A stretch of 64,000 nucleotides of DNA from Haloferax marinisediminis (GTDB lineage: Archaea; Halobacteriota; Halobacteria; Halobacteriales; Haloferacaceae): contig NZ_WKJP01000004.1 in the NCBI RefSeq assembly GCF_009674585.1, positions 186,001 to 250,000 of the forward strand, written 5' to 3'. Position 1 is the stretch's first letter. Each line of letters opens with the position of its first letter. The notes under the pieces are model-generated. The model was not told where the DNA came from, did no database searches, and worked only from the letters and a program-made list of their open reading frames with translations. Shown here in pieces: positions 1 through 8,099 of this stretch. The translations under genes and the position numbers were made by a program.

Positions 1-38
1 GGGGTTAGGTATTTTTTACTCCAGAGCTAACGTATGCC

Positions 39-554
39 ATGTCAGGCAGTATCGAAGAGCGCTTGCTGTTCGACGAGACGAACCTCGCGTTGCTCGAACG
101 CATCGAGTCTGACTTCGACGTCAGTCTCGAGACACTCTCGAACGAACTCGGCATCTCCAAATCGACGGTGCACTACCGACTGACGAAACTCCGTGAATCA
201 GGAGTCATTCGGCGAACCGTCGCCGAACTCGACCCCGTCGCATTCGGACTCGACATGGTCATGATAACCGAGGTATCGGTCGCACACGAGAAGGGGTATG
301 CCGACGAAATCGGCGAGCAACTCAAAGCGCTTCCTGGGGTCCAGCAAGTGTACTACACGATGGGTGATGCAGACTTCGTCGTCATCTCACGTCTCCAAAA
401 CCGCGACCAGATGAACAACCTCATCGACGAGGTCGTCAGCATCAAAGGCGTCGACGAGACGTCCTCACGGTTCGTTATGAAAGAACTGACCACCGACACG
501 GGTGTCTTTTCGAACCTCTCTTCGGCGATGCGTGCGAAACTCCTCGAATACTGA
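39..554 (+). CDS. Lrp/AsnC family transcriptional regulator
   Basis: 171-aa protein with the two-part Lrp/AsnC layout. An N-terminal winged helix-turn-helix lies at about residues 17-62, with the recognition helix around GISKSTVHYRLTKL. A C-terminal RAM (ligand-binding, oligomerising) domain follows at about 75-160. The length is normal for the family. These proteins usually sense amino acids or related small molecules and control nearby catabolic or transport genes. It lies just upstream of the amidase and hydantoinase genes in the same direction, so it is the obvious candidate local regulator; that link is inference from position. The ATG at 39 is near the window edge, and a T-rich promoter-like stretch (about 10-17) precedes it, which fits a leaderless transcript. 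Confidence 0.9.
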   Translation: MSGSIEERLLFDETNLALLERIESDFDVSLETLSNELGISKSTVHYRLTKLRESGVIRRTVAELDPVAFGLDMVMITEVSVAHEKGYADEIGEQLKALPGVQQVYYTMGDADFVVISRLQNRDQMNNLIDEVVSIKGVDETSSRFVMKELTTDTGVFSNLSSAMRAKLLEY

Positions 555-743
555 TGACTGGGGTGTCGTAGCGACCCGTCGCAGTCGGGGATTCGGTCGA
601 TTCCGTCGGCGAAGTTAAGAGGGTTGACTTGGACTCGTATCCATGGCAAGTCAAGACACGCCACAGCGACGCGTCCCCTCTCGGGGAGACGCCTCTCCGA
701 CGACACGGGTACGACGCCTCCGACAGCAGTGGGGTGAGTACCC

Positions 744-2180
744 GTGACCAAAACACTGCTCGACGAGATGCGCACCCAGGCCGAGCGTCTGGGGTTCAGC
801 CTGCCGGACGAACTGCTCACCGAAATCGCCGAGTCGACTCAGTCCGACTCGGACAGTGACTTCGAGGCGACTGTGAGCAGTGGAACCGACCGTGGTCACG
901 TCGCGGACGACGCTGAAAATGCCCTTCTTGCAGTCTACGACGAACCGCGTGTTCACACCGATTCTGGCATCCTCGCCGGCGTGACGGTCGCGGTCAAGGA
1001 CAACATCGCTGTCGCCGACCTGGAGATGACGTGTGGCTCAGCGGCGTACGCTCTCGTTCCATCGTTCGACGCACCAGCGGTCAGCCGCCTATTAGACGAG
1101 GGGGCGACACTCGTCGGAAAGGCAAACATGGAACCGTTCGCGATGGGCCCGACCGGTGAGTTCAGTGACTTCGGTCACGTGACGAACCCGCTAGACCCCG
1201 ACCGTGTTGCAGGCGGTTCTTCGAGTGGGAGTGCTGCTGCCGTTGCGGCTGGGACTGTCGACGTCGCTCTCGGAACTGACACTGGTGGGAGCATTCGAAT
1301 CCCTGCTGCCTGTTGTGGCGTCGTCGGTGTCAAACCTAGCCACCGACTCGTTCCACGGTACGGCTTCGTCGACTTTGCTCCGTCCCTCGACACCATCGGT
1401 CCCATTAGCACTGACGTACAGACAGGCGCGAAGGCGCTTGCGACGATGGCGGGTCCCGACCCACGCGACCCGACCGCTGCGAATCGACCTATGGACCCCG
1501 ATGCTGTCGACGAGACGCTCGACTCACCCGAGGGGTTGACTGTCGGTGTCCCAGACACACCGTTCGACCGGTCGGACGAGAGGGTCGCAGACGCGGTCCG
1601 CGAAGTCGTCGACCGACTCGAAGACCTCGGCATCACCGTCGAACCTGTCGAACTCGACCTTGGCGAGACAGAGTTTGCCTACCTCAGCATTGGGTCTGCA
1701 GAGTTCTCTTGGTTACTCGCTGGAAACGGCGTCGTCAGAGGACAGGGAACCGGCTACAGTGAAGAACTCCGAGACGCGTTCGAACGGGCCCGGAACGAAG
1801 GCCTCGGAGAACACGTGGCGAGACGAATTCTCCCGCCTGCGTTCCTCGATGCGACGACTGGTGGGGCGGTGTACGCGTCAGCGCGTCGCGAGGGAATCGC
1901 GTTTGGCGAGCGACTCGCAACCGTGTTCGAACAGGTTGACGCCATCGTCACGCCCACGCTCCGTTCGCTCCCCCCCGGACTGGGGGAGACGACGACCCGA
2001 GACGACTTCATCCCGCTCTTGGGTAACACTGCGCCGTTCAACATCGCTGGCACTCCAGCAGTTTCGGTTCCGGTGACGACGCTCGACGGCCATCCAGTAA
2101 GCGCGCAGGCAATCGCCCCGCAATTCGAAGATAGCCGTGCACTTCAGGTCGCCCGTTCACTGGAGCGCGTCGCTGACTGA
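744..2180 (+). CDS. Amidase (amidase signature family)
   Basis: 478-aa amidase signature enzyme, which hydrolyses a linear amide to acid plus ammonia in the cytoplasm. The Ser-cisSer-Lys triad is visible: Lys85 in VAVKDNI, the Gly/Ser-rich segment GGSSSGSAAAVAAG (cis-Ser near 159) and nucleophile Ser183 in DTGGSIRIPA. About 60 acidic residues precede the core. The start is a GTG at 744, preceded by a GGGGTGAG ribosome-binding-like stretch at 731-738. Only 55 bases separate it from the hydantoinase gene, so it probably acts on amides produced or imported with hydantoin-type compounds. It resembles GatA/AtzF in general form, but it lacks the GatB/GatC partners of a tRNA amidotransferase. The exact substrate cannot be read from the sequence. 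Confidence 0.88.
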   Translation: MTKTLLDEMRTQAERLGFSLPDELLTEIAESTQSDSDSDFEATVSSGTDRGHVADDAENALLAVYDEPRVHTDSGILAGVTVAVKDNIAVADLEMTCGSAAYALVPSFDAPAVSRLLDEGATLVGKANMEPFAMGPTGEFSDFGHVTNPLDPDRVAGGSSSGSAAAVAAGTVDVALGTDTGGSIRIPAACCGVVGVKPSHRLVPRYGFVDFAPSLDTIGPISTDVQTGAKALATMAGPDPRDPTAANRPMDPDAVDETLDSPEGLTVGVPDTPFDRSDERVADAVREVVDRLEDLGITVEPVELDLGETEFAYLSIGSAEFSWLLAGNGVVRGQGTGYSEELRDAFERARNEGLGEHVARRILPPAFLDATTGGAVYASARREGIAFGERLATVFEQVDAIVTPTLRSLPPGLGETTTRDDFIPLLGNTAPFNIAGTPAVSVPVTTLDGHPVSAQAIAPQFEDSRALQVARSLERVAD

Positions 2181-2206
2181 GTCTTCGCCGTCATAGTGTG
2201 AACGCT

Positions 2207-2215
2207 TTTGTATTA
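2207..2215 (+). promoter_or_regulatory. Probable TATA box of the hydantoinase gene
   Basis: TTTGTATTA is centred about 25 bases before the ATG at 2236. This spacing is expected for a leaderless haloarchaeal transcript and supports 2236 over the GTG at 2221 as the start. Confidence 0.45.
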
Positions 2216-2235
2216 GGCAAGTGTTGTCATGTACT

Positions 2236-3615
2236 ATGGCAATAGATACCGTGATTAACGGTGGGACAGTTGTCACTGACTCGGCGATGTTCGAGGCGAG
2301 TGTGGCGATGAACGACGGAAAAATCGTCGCGGTGGGCGATGCCGACTCGATGCCGGAGGCCGACGAGGTTGTCGACGCGACCGGCCTGTTGGTCATGCCC
2401 GGTATCATCGACCCACACGTCCACATCGACGACCAGTTCTCGGTCGACTCCTACGAGACTGGAACGAGTGCTGCGGCACTTGGAGGGGTAACGACGTACA
2501 TCGACTTCGCCTGGCAGGCATGGCTTGGTGACCTGAGTCCCTTCGATGCCGAGGGAACCCTTCTCGAAGGCGTCCGTCGAAAACAGAAGAAAGGCGAGAC
2601 TGCGCTCATCGACTACAGTCTCCACGGTGCAATCACGCGAGAGGACCCCGAGGTACTCGACGAATTAGCGGACGTCGTCGACGCGGGTGTCACGTCGTTC
2701 AAGATGTTCACGGCGTACGAGATTGGGCTCGGAAATGGCTTCATGAATCGTGTTCTGGAGCGCATCGCAGAACTCGACGCAGTCGGTGTCTTCCACACGG
2801 AAGACGCCTCGATTTGTGACGAACTGACGGCCCTGTTCCAAGAGGAGGGGAAGGGTGACCCAACGTGGTACCCGCAGTCGCGCCCCGACTATGCAGAAGC
2901 GATGTCTGCTGAGGACGCCGTCCGGATGGCACAAGAAGCGGGTGCGAAGTACTACGGCATCCACACGAGCAACCGAAAGGCTGCCGACGTACTCGCCGAC
3001 TTCCGTGGCGACGGGTCGATGGTCCGTGCCGAGACCTGTACGCACTACCTCGTGCTGGACGACTCGATCTACGGAGAACTCGGGAACCAAGCGATGATTG
3101 CACCGCCAATCCGCAAACCAGACGACAACGAAGCGATGTTCGAACACCTCCGCAACGGGTCGCTCGACGTCGTTTCGACCGACCACTGTGGCTACAAACT
3201 CGAGAGCAAGAACGTCGATAACTGGTGGGAGAGCACGTTCGGCGCGAACGGGTTACAAGCGAGCCTGCCAGTCGTTCACGACGAAGCGGTCAACCACCGT
3301 GGCTTTTCCTACCCATTCCTCGTCCGCGTCATGAGCACGAACCCAGCGAAAATCTTCGGCCTGCCGAACAAAGGAACACTCAACCCCGGGGCGGACGCCG
3401 ACGTCGTGTTGTTCGACCCGAACGAGACGTACACCATCACTGCAGCGGACAACGCGTCTGAAGCCGACTTCTCCATCTACGAAGGCCGTGAGGTTACTGG
3501 CCGCGTCAAGCAAACCTTCGTGCGTGGCGAACTCATCGCGAAAGACGGTGAAATCGTTGGAACACCCGGCCACGGAAAGTTCGTCGAGCGCACGCTCCCC
3601 GACTGGGACTTCTGA
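2236..3615 (+). CDS. Hydantoinase/dihydropyrimidinase-type cyclic amidohydrolase
   Basis: 459-aa amidohydrolase-superfamily enzyme that opens a five- or six-membered cyclic ureide (hydantoin, dihydropyrimidine or allantoin) to an N-carbamoyl acid. The binuclear metal site is intact: H61 and H63 in DPHVHID, the Lys to be carbamylated at 156 in SFKMFTAY, later His residues in FHTEDA and GIHTSN, and the catalytic Asp in STDHCGYK. The length fits D-hydantoinase, dihydropyrimidinase and allantoinase. The start is taken at the ATG at 2236 because a TATA-like box lies 25 bases upstream. A T-tract at about 3632-3639 could end transcription. The AllC-like carbamoylase at 16440-17681 could process its product. 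The substrate within the family is not decided. Confidence 0.92.
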   Translation: MAIDTVINGGTVVTDSAMFEASVAMNDGKIVAVGDADSMPEADEVVDATGLLVMPGIIDPHVHIDDQFSVDSYETGTSAAALGGVTTYIDFAWQAWLGDLSPFDAEGTLLEGVRRKQKKGETALIDYSLHGAITREDPEVLDELADVVDAGVTSFKMFTAYEIGLGNGFMNRVLERIAELDAVGVFHTEDASICDELTALFQEEGKGDPTWYPQSRPDYAEAMSAEDAVRMAQEAGAKYYGIHTSNRKAADVLADFRGDGSMVRAETCTHYLVLDDSIYGELGNQAMIAPPIRKPDDNEAMFEHLRNGSLDVVSTDHCGYKLESKNVDNWWESTFGANGLQASLPVVHDEAVNHRGFSYPFLVRVMSTNPAKIFGLPNKGTLNPGADADVVLFDPNETYTITAADNASEADFSIYEGREVTGRVKQTFVRGELIAKDGEIVGTPGHGKFVERTLPDWDF

Positions 3616-3669
3616 ACGCGCTGGCGACACCGATTTTTGTCAGTAATCGATACGTGTTACCGAGGAACA

Positions 3670-3680
3670 AACTTTTACTC
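3670..3680 (+). promoter_or_regulatory. Probable TATA box of the chaperonin-like gene
   Basis: AACTTTTACTC is centred about 28 bases before the ATG at 3703. The gene therefore seems to have its own promoter rather than depending only on readthrough from the hydantoinase. Confidence 0.4.
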
Positions 3681-3702
3681 TCTGAGAGACAGGTAGCGAT
3701 AG

Positions 3703-5490
3703 ATGAGTAGTCTTCACCAGAACGGTAGACCCGTAGCCGTTTCACCGGCGAGCGCTACCGAAGACGAACCAGTTCCACGGTTCCCTCACGCGAACTGTAT
3801 CGCCGTTCGGGCGATGGCGAACGTTCTCGGTAGTTCTCTCGGCCCTCGCTCTCACGATAAACTCGTCGTCAATCAACTCGCGAGCCAGACAGAACCGGTG
3901 AACCGAGGAGATGCACCTGTCGACGACTTCACGGTGACAGGAGACGGTGCAACACTCCTCGAAAAACTCCCAGTCGAACACCCGATTGCGCCTATCGTCC
4001 GTCGCATCCTCGGGCCAGAACGGCCCGGTGACACGGACATCGAAGGGCAAGACATCCCCGATGGTGTCACTTCGGCCGTCGTACTGACGGGGGCGCTTCT
4101 CGACGAGGCAGAGAACCTCATCGACAAAGGGCTTCACCCCCACGATGTCAGAGAAGGCTACGCAGTCGCCGTCGAAACAGCGTTAGACGTTCTCTCCGCT
4201 CAGACACGCCTGCTCTCGTCGTTCGACGACCAACGAGACGTCGAGCGGGCAGTCGCACGCTCGGCGATGACGGGAAACGATATCGGCGACCTCGCTGAGA
4301 CGTGGGCAGGGCTTGCAGTCGATGCGGTCGACGACATTGGCCGTCCCACAGAGAAATCCTTCGTCGTCCGGTGTCTCGGCGACGGTGAACTGACTTCGTC
4401 GAGACTCGTTCGTGGGGCAATCCTCGACAGGAACACTCGGGCGAACGACGAGATGCCCAGACGGGTCGAAGACGCGACAGTGCTCCTTCTCGACGGTCAC
4501 ACGACTGGTGGGCTTATCGACCCCAAGTGGGAGGAGGATGCTGTCTTCGACCTGCAGTCTCCTGAACAGTTGAAAGAAGTCCGCGAGCTCTACGCGTCTC
4601 GTCGCCGAGCGCTGGTCGACCACTACGTCTCGCTCGGCATCGACGTGGTCGTCACTCGCCTCGGGATAAACGGTGAGTACCAACGACTGCTGGTTGACGC
4701 CGGCATTCTCGGGATTCGTTCTGTCAGTCCGCTCGAGATGAAGCAAGTTGCACTCGCGACCGGTGCGAGCCTCGTTCAGAATCCGACTGACGTCGAAGCC
4801 AGTGACCTTGGCCACGCCGGTGTCGTTTCTATCGAACGAACGTCTCCTCGGCGGGGTCGCCGGAAGAACCGCTACATGACCGTGTTCGACGAGTGTGACG
4901 GGGCGAACTCTGTTACGATGGCCGTCCACGGCGTCTCGGGACAACTCGCAGACCAGGCAGCGACAGAAGTTCGGAAGGCAGCGGCCGCGGTGGCAGCGAG
5001 TAGAGGACTCGGGTCCGCACGACCGGGTGTGGTGCCGGGGGCGGGGGCAATCGAACTCCAGATGGCCGAAGCAGTCCGTGACCGTGCGACCCAACTCGAC
5101 TCACGTGCCCAACTCGCCGTCTTCGCATTTGCGGACGCCTTACAGGAGGTCGTCGCCGCGCTCGTTCGGAATGCTGGCTTCGACGCGCTCACCGTCCTCG
5201 CTGACCTGCGTGCTGCACAGGTCGGCGGCGAGATGGATGCTGGGTTCGTCCTTCCAGCAGGTGAGGTTTCCAGTGCGACGGACGCTGGTGTCTTCGACCC
5301 AGTGGCGTACAAACACCGAATGCTCGTCAGTGCAAGCGAAGTGGCGAACCTCATCCTCCGTGTCGACGATGCCATCGACGCCACATTCACCAAAGAACCC
5401 CTCGGGCCGGACGACGTGATTTACGACGACCGAGCTGAGAAACATCTGGATTACCTCGAAGAGAATCCCGGCACACGCTGGGACAAATAG
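3703..5490 (+). CDS. Divergent TCP-1/Cpn60 (thermosome-like) protein, probably ATPase-defective
   Basis: 595-aa protein aligning by eye along its whole length with group II chaperonin subunits. The matching landmarks are LGPRSHDKL at 46 (thermosome LGPKGMDKM), GDGATLL at 80 (NDGVTIL), AMTGN at 188 (AMTGK) and PGAGA at 445 (PGGGA). The nucleotide-handling residues are altered. The GDGTT motif reads PDGVTS at 119-124, and the conserved catalytic Asp of the intermediate domain falls in an alanine run (about 427-430). It also has an extra N-terminus of about 27 residues, insertions near 56-75 and 103-118, and no Gly-Met tail. A true thermosome is a cytosolic ATP-driven folding chamber; this copy may be a structural paralogue, a dedicated chaperone or a scaffold. 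It lies between the hydantoinase and deacetylase genes, all in one direction. The family is certain; the function is unknown. Confidence 0.82.
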   Translation: MSSLHQNGRPVAVSPASATEDEPVPRFPHANCIAVRAMANVLGSSLGPRSHDKLVVNQLASQTEPVNRGDAPVDDFTVTGDGATLLEKLPVEHPIAPIVRRILGPERPGDTDIEGQDIPDGVTSAVVLTGALLDEAENLIDKGLHPHDVREGYAVAVETALDVLSAQTRLLSSFDDQRDVERAVARSAMTGNDIGDLAETWAGLAVDAVDDIGRPTEKSFVVRCLGDGELTSSRLVRGAILDRNTRANDEMPRRVEDATVLLLDGHTTGGLIDPKWEEDAVFDLQSPEQLKEVRELYASRRRALVDHYVSLGIDVVVTRLGINGEYQRLLVDAGILGIRSVSPLEMKQVALATGASLVQNPTDVEASDLGHAGVVSIERTSPRRGRRKNRYMTVFDECDGANSVTMAVHGVSGQLADQAATEVRKAAAAVAASRGLGSARPGVVPGAGAIELQMAEAVRDRATQLDSRAQLAVFAFADALQEVVAALVRNAGFDALTVLADLRAAQVGGEMDAGFVLPAGEVSSATDAGVFDPVAYKHRMLVSASEVANLILRVDDAIDATFTKEPLGPDDVIYDDRAEKHLDYLEENPGTRWDK

Positions 5491-5567
5491 GTTCGTTGTC
5501 TGTCCGTTCTGCTCGAACTATCCCTCCGCAGTACGGCATATTCTCTCCAAATCTGACAACTCAGAAA

Positions 5568-5576
5568 ACACTTAAG
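5568..5576 (+). promoter_or_regulatory. Probable TATA box of the deacetylase-like gene
   Basis: ACACTTAAG is centred about 33 bases before the ATG at 5605. The start region shares TGTACTATGGCA with that of the hydantoinase. Confidence 0.35.
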
Positions 5577-5604
5577 CAGTCACAGTGGGAGTAGTATTTG
5601 TACT

Positions 5605-6444
5605 ATGGCACAGGCTACCGTATGTCTATCGTACGATTTCGACGCAGTATCGACGTGGTTGTGGTCCTATGGTTCGTGGGACATGCCAACGAGACACTCT
5701 CGTGGTGTGTACGGCGCAGAAGTCGGCGCCCCGCGCCTCCTCGATTTACACGACAAGTACGACGTCCCCGCGACCTGGTTCGTTCCCGGGCACACGATCG
5801 ACAGCTTCCCGGAGATTTCTGCTGAGGTGTGGGACCGTGGCTACGACATCCAACACCACGGGTGGAGTCACACGGGTCCTGCGACGTTCGAGAGTGAAGA
5901 AGACGAGCGAGCAGACGTCGAACGCGCTGTCGACTGTATCGTCGACCTAACTGGTCGAAAGCCGACCGGCTACCGCTCCCCGGCCTGGGACTTTTCGGAG
6001 CACACACTGGATATCCTCCAGGACATCGGTATCCAGTGGGACTCCAGTAAGATGGCATCCGACTTCACGCCGCATTGGGCGTACGGCGGGTGGAGTGCCC
6101 CAGAAGACGGACCATACGACCGCGGTGAACCAACTGATATCGTCGAACTCCCCGTCTCCTGGCAGCGCGACGACTGGCCACCGTTTACGTTCACCTGGGC
6201 GCGCCCGCACCGCATGGGCTACGTCAGTGAAGACTCGATCTTCCAGCGGTGGTACGACCAGTTCGACTGGATGTACGAAAACGTCGACAACGGCGTGTTC
6301 ATCCTGACGATGCACCCACAAGTCATCGGACAGGCCCACCGCATCATGCGACTCGAAAAGTTGATTCAGCACATGATGACGAAACCCGACGTCGAGTTCA
6401 AGTTGATGGACGATGTCGCCAACGAGTTCCGCGACAGCAACTGA
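5605..6444 (+). CDS. Polysaccharide deacetylase-family hydrolase (PuuE/allantoinase-like)
   Basis: 279-aa NodB-fold protein. The family motifs are present: the Asp motif YDFD at 10-13, the metal-binding His pair H85-x3-H89 within HHGWSH, the RSPAWDFS motif at 124-131, and a late HPQVIG loop. There is no signal peptide or membrane segment, so it works in the cytoplasm. Cytoplasmic members of this branch include the cofactor-independent allantoinase PuuE and related cyclic-imidase-like enzymes, rather than true cell-wall deacetylases. Given hydantoinases on both sides, a ring-opening amidohydrolase role is more likely than sugar deacetylation; this is inference from context. It ends 59 bases from the convergent MmgE/PrpD gene. 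Confidence 0.82.
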   Translation: MAQATVCLSYDFDAVSTWLWSYGSWDMPTRHSRGVYGAEVGAPRLLDLHDKYDVPATWFVPGHTIDSFPEISAEVWDRGYDIQHHGWSHTGPATFESEEDERADVERAVDCIVDLTGRKPTGYRSPAWDFSEHTLDILQDIGIQWDSSKMASDFTPHWAYGGWSAPEDGPYDRGEPTDIVELPVSWQRDDWPPFTFTWARPHRMGYVSEDSIFQRWYDQFDWMYENVDNGVFILTMHPQVIGQAHRIMRLEKLIQHMMTKPDVEFKLMDDVANEFRDSN

Positions 6445-6503
6445 GCACGGACACGACGACGAGAACCGCCGACCGAGCATTCAATTCTTTGCAGTCTCCC
6501 CGT

Positions 6504-7868
6504 TCAGAGCGGTGCGAGTACGTCTCGAACGCTCTCCTCGTCACGAAGTGACAACAACCGTTCGAACGTCGTCTCCGCCACCGACGTCGAGACAGAACGG
6601 GTCGCACAGTCGACGAACTTCGCTCTGAGTTCTGCTTCCGAGAGCGGCGTCTCCGGCGTTCCCGGTGGAATCGACTGTGTCTCTTCGACCGTCGTTCCGT
6701 CAGTCGTGGTGAGACGAACGTTCGTTCGATTCGATTTGTAGGGGAGCGATTCGTCCACCTCGAACGACACCAGCGCACGAACGCGTTGGACTGCCGCGTC
6801 GTCGAGGGCGTCGTCGGTGAACGCGTCGAGGTCGACCCTGTCACGAGTGGCGGCACACGCGACGGCGTACTCCATCGAGAACTTCCCTTCGAGCCCACTC
6901 TTCGGTTCTGGATAGACGAGCGCGTCGCCCGCGCCTCGTGACGTGACCACCTCGATTCGGTCGATGTCCTCGTGAGAGATACTGTGTGCTTCGACGAGCG
7001 TTTCGACGGCAGCGATGGAGGTATGCGTGAAATAACAGCACGGATACGCCTTGATGCTGATGCCCGTCTCGACGAGTCGCCACGGGTCGCCCGGTGGGTC
7101 TGCACGCCGTTCTGCTCCGTCCGCGTAGAGGTCCCAAAACCCACGAGGGCCGCTAATGGCAGTCTCTTCGGCAGTGAACCCCTCTGCGGCGAGGAGCGCC
7201 GCTGTGATGCCTGACCGACCGGCGAGTCCAGCGTGGAGTGGTTTCGTCATCGTCCCGAAGTTCCGCTTTAGCCCAGACGGCATCGATGCGGCGATGCCGA
7301 GTGCGACTTGGGTCTCACCGACGTCCAGGTCGAGCAGCGTCGCGGCTGCCGCTGTCGCACCAAACGTCCCGAACGTCGCTGTCGGGTGCCACCCGCGTTC
7401 GTAGTGGGTCGGACTGACCGGTTCGGCGACGTAACACTCGGTCTCGAACCCAGCGGCGAAGGCAGTGATGACGTCCTCCCCAGAGGAGTCGAGATGCTCA
7501 GCCAATGCGAGAATTGGGGCGACGAGTGGGACACTCGGGTGTCCGTCCATGGCCCACGAGAGGTCGTCGAAGTCGAGTGCGTGACCAGCGGTGCCGTTTG
7601 CGAGTGTGGCATCGGTGAGTGATGCCGTCTCACCCGTCCCGAGCACAGACACTCCGTCAGCAGTCGGGGTGAGTGACGTGGCAACGCTGGCGGCGCGGAC
7701 TCCTGCGTCGGCACGAACCCCAGCCAATGTGACGCCCACTGTGTCGACGAATGCCCGTTCGATTGTCTCGACAGCGTCGGGTGGAACGTCGTCGAACGTC
7801 AGGTCTGCAACGAACGCGGCGAGCGTTCGCTCTGGTTGCTCTGCGTGTACTCTCGGCGGAGATGACAT
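6504..7868 (-). CDS. MmgE/PrpD family protein
   Basis: 454-aa protein of the MmgE/PrpD family (2-methylcitrate dehydratase, cis-aconitate decarboxylase and many uncharacterised relatives). The N-terminal helical domain includes the typical TLANGTAGHALDFDD segment (about 90-105) and GHPSVPLVAPILALAE. The C-terminal domain carries SIKAYPCCYFTH (about 275-290), where the family usually has a Lys and an aromatic or His cluster. The length is normal. It is transcribed away from the hyuBA pair's right end and toward the deacetylase. PrpD-like proteins often occur beside amidases, hydantoinases and racemases in catabolic clusters, where their substrates are mostly unknown. No propionate-pathway partners (PrpB, PrpC) lie nearby, so methylcitrate dehydratase activity should not be assumed. 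Confidence 0.88.
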   Translation of the reverse strand: MSSPPRVHAEQPERTLAAFVADLTFDDVPPDAVETIERAFVDTVGVTLAGVRADAGVRAASVATSLTPTADGVSVLGTGETASLTDATLANGTAGHALDFDDLSWAMDGHPSVPLVAPILALAEHLDSSGEDVITAFAAGFETECYVAEPVSPTHYERGWHPTATFGTFGATAAAATLLDLDVGETQVALGIAASMPSGLKRNFGTMTKPLHAGLAGRSGITAALLAAEGFTAEETAISGPRGFWDLYADGAERRADPPGDPWRLVETGISIKAYPCCYFTHTSIAAVETLVEAHSISHEDIDRIEVVTSRGAGDALVYPEPKSGLEGKFSMEYAVACAATRDRVDLDAFTDDALDDAAVQRVRALVSFEVDESLPYKSNRTNVRLTTTDGTTVEETQSIPPGTPETPLSEAELRAKFVDCATRSVSTSVAETTFERLLSLRDEESVRDVLAPL

Positions 7869-8099
7869 ACGAACTCAGTTCGGAGTGAGTCGATAAAACG
7901 TTGTGTGCTTCTGTGGCACGGTGCCCGGCGCGAGGCCGGGCGTCGCTGGTTGTATCGCGATTCGTTGGGACGCGTCGTTGGTACTGCGAGTTCGACGCAA
8001 CAGTAGGTGTGCTAGCAGTTAACAAAAAGATTGTGTCAAATATTCACATGGTGGGGCTACCGGTCGAAGCGAGCGATGAGTACCGACGGAATCGACGGT

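Noticed and set aside
4183-5094. 303-aa open frame on the minus strand
   Set aside because: It lies wholly opposite the chaperonin-like gene. Its Arg/Cys/His-rich composition is unlike haloarchaeal proteins, as expected for an antisense shadow in high-GC DNA.
6504-7868. Calling the MmgE/PrpD protein 2-methylcitrate dehydratase
   Set aside because: No other methylcitrate-cycle gene is present; the family is broad and its members here are usually of unknown substrate.
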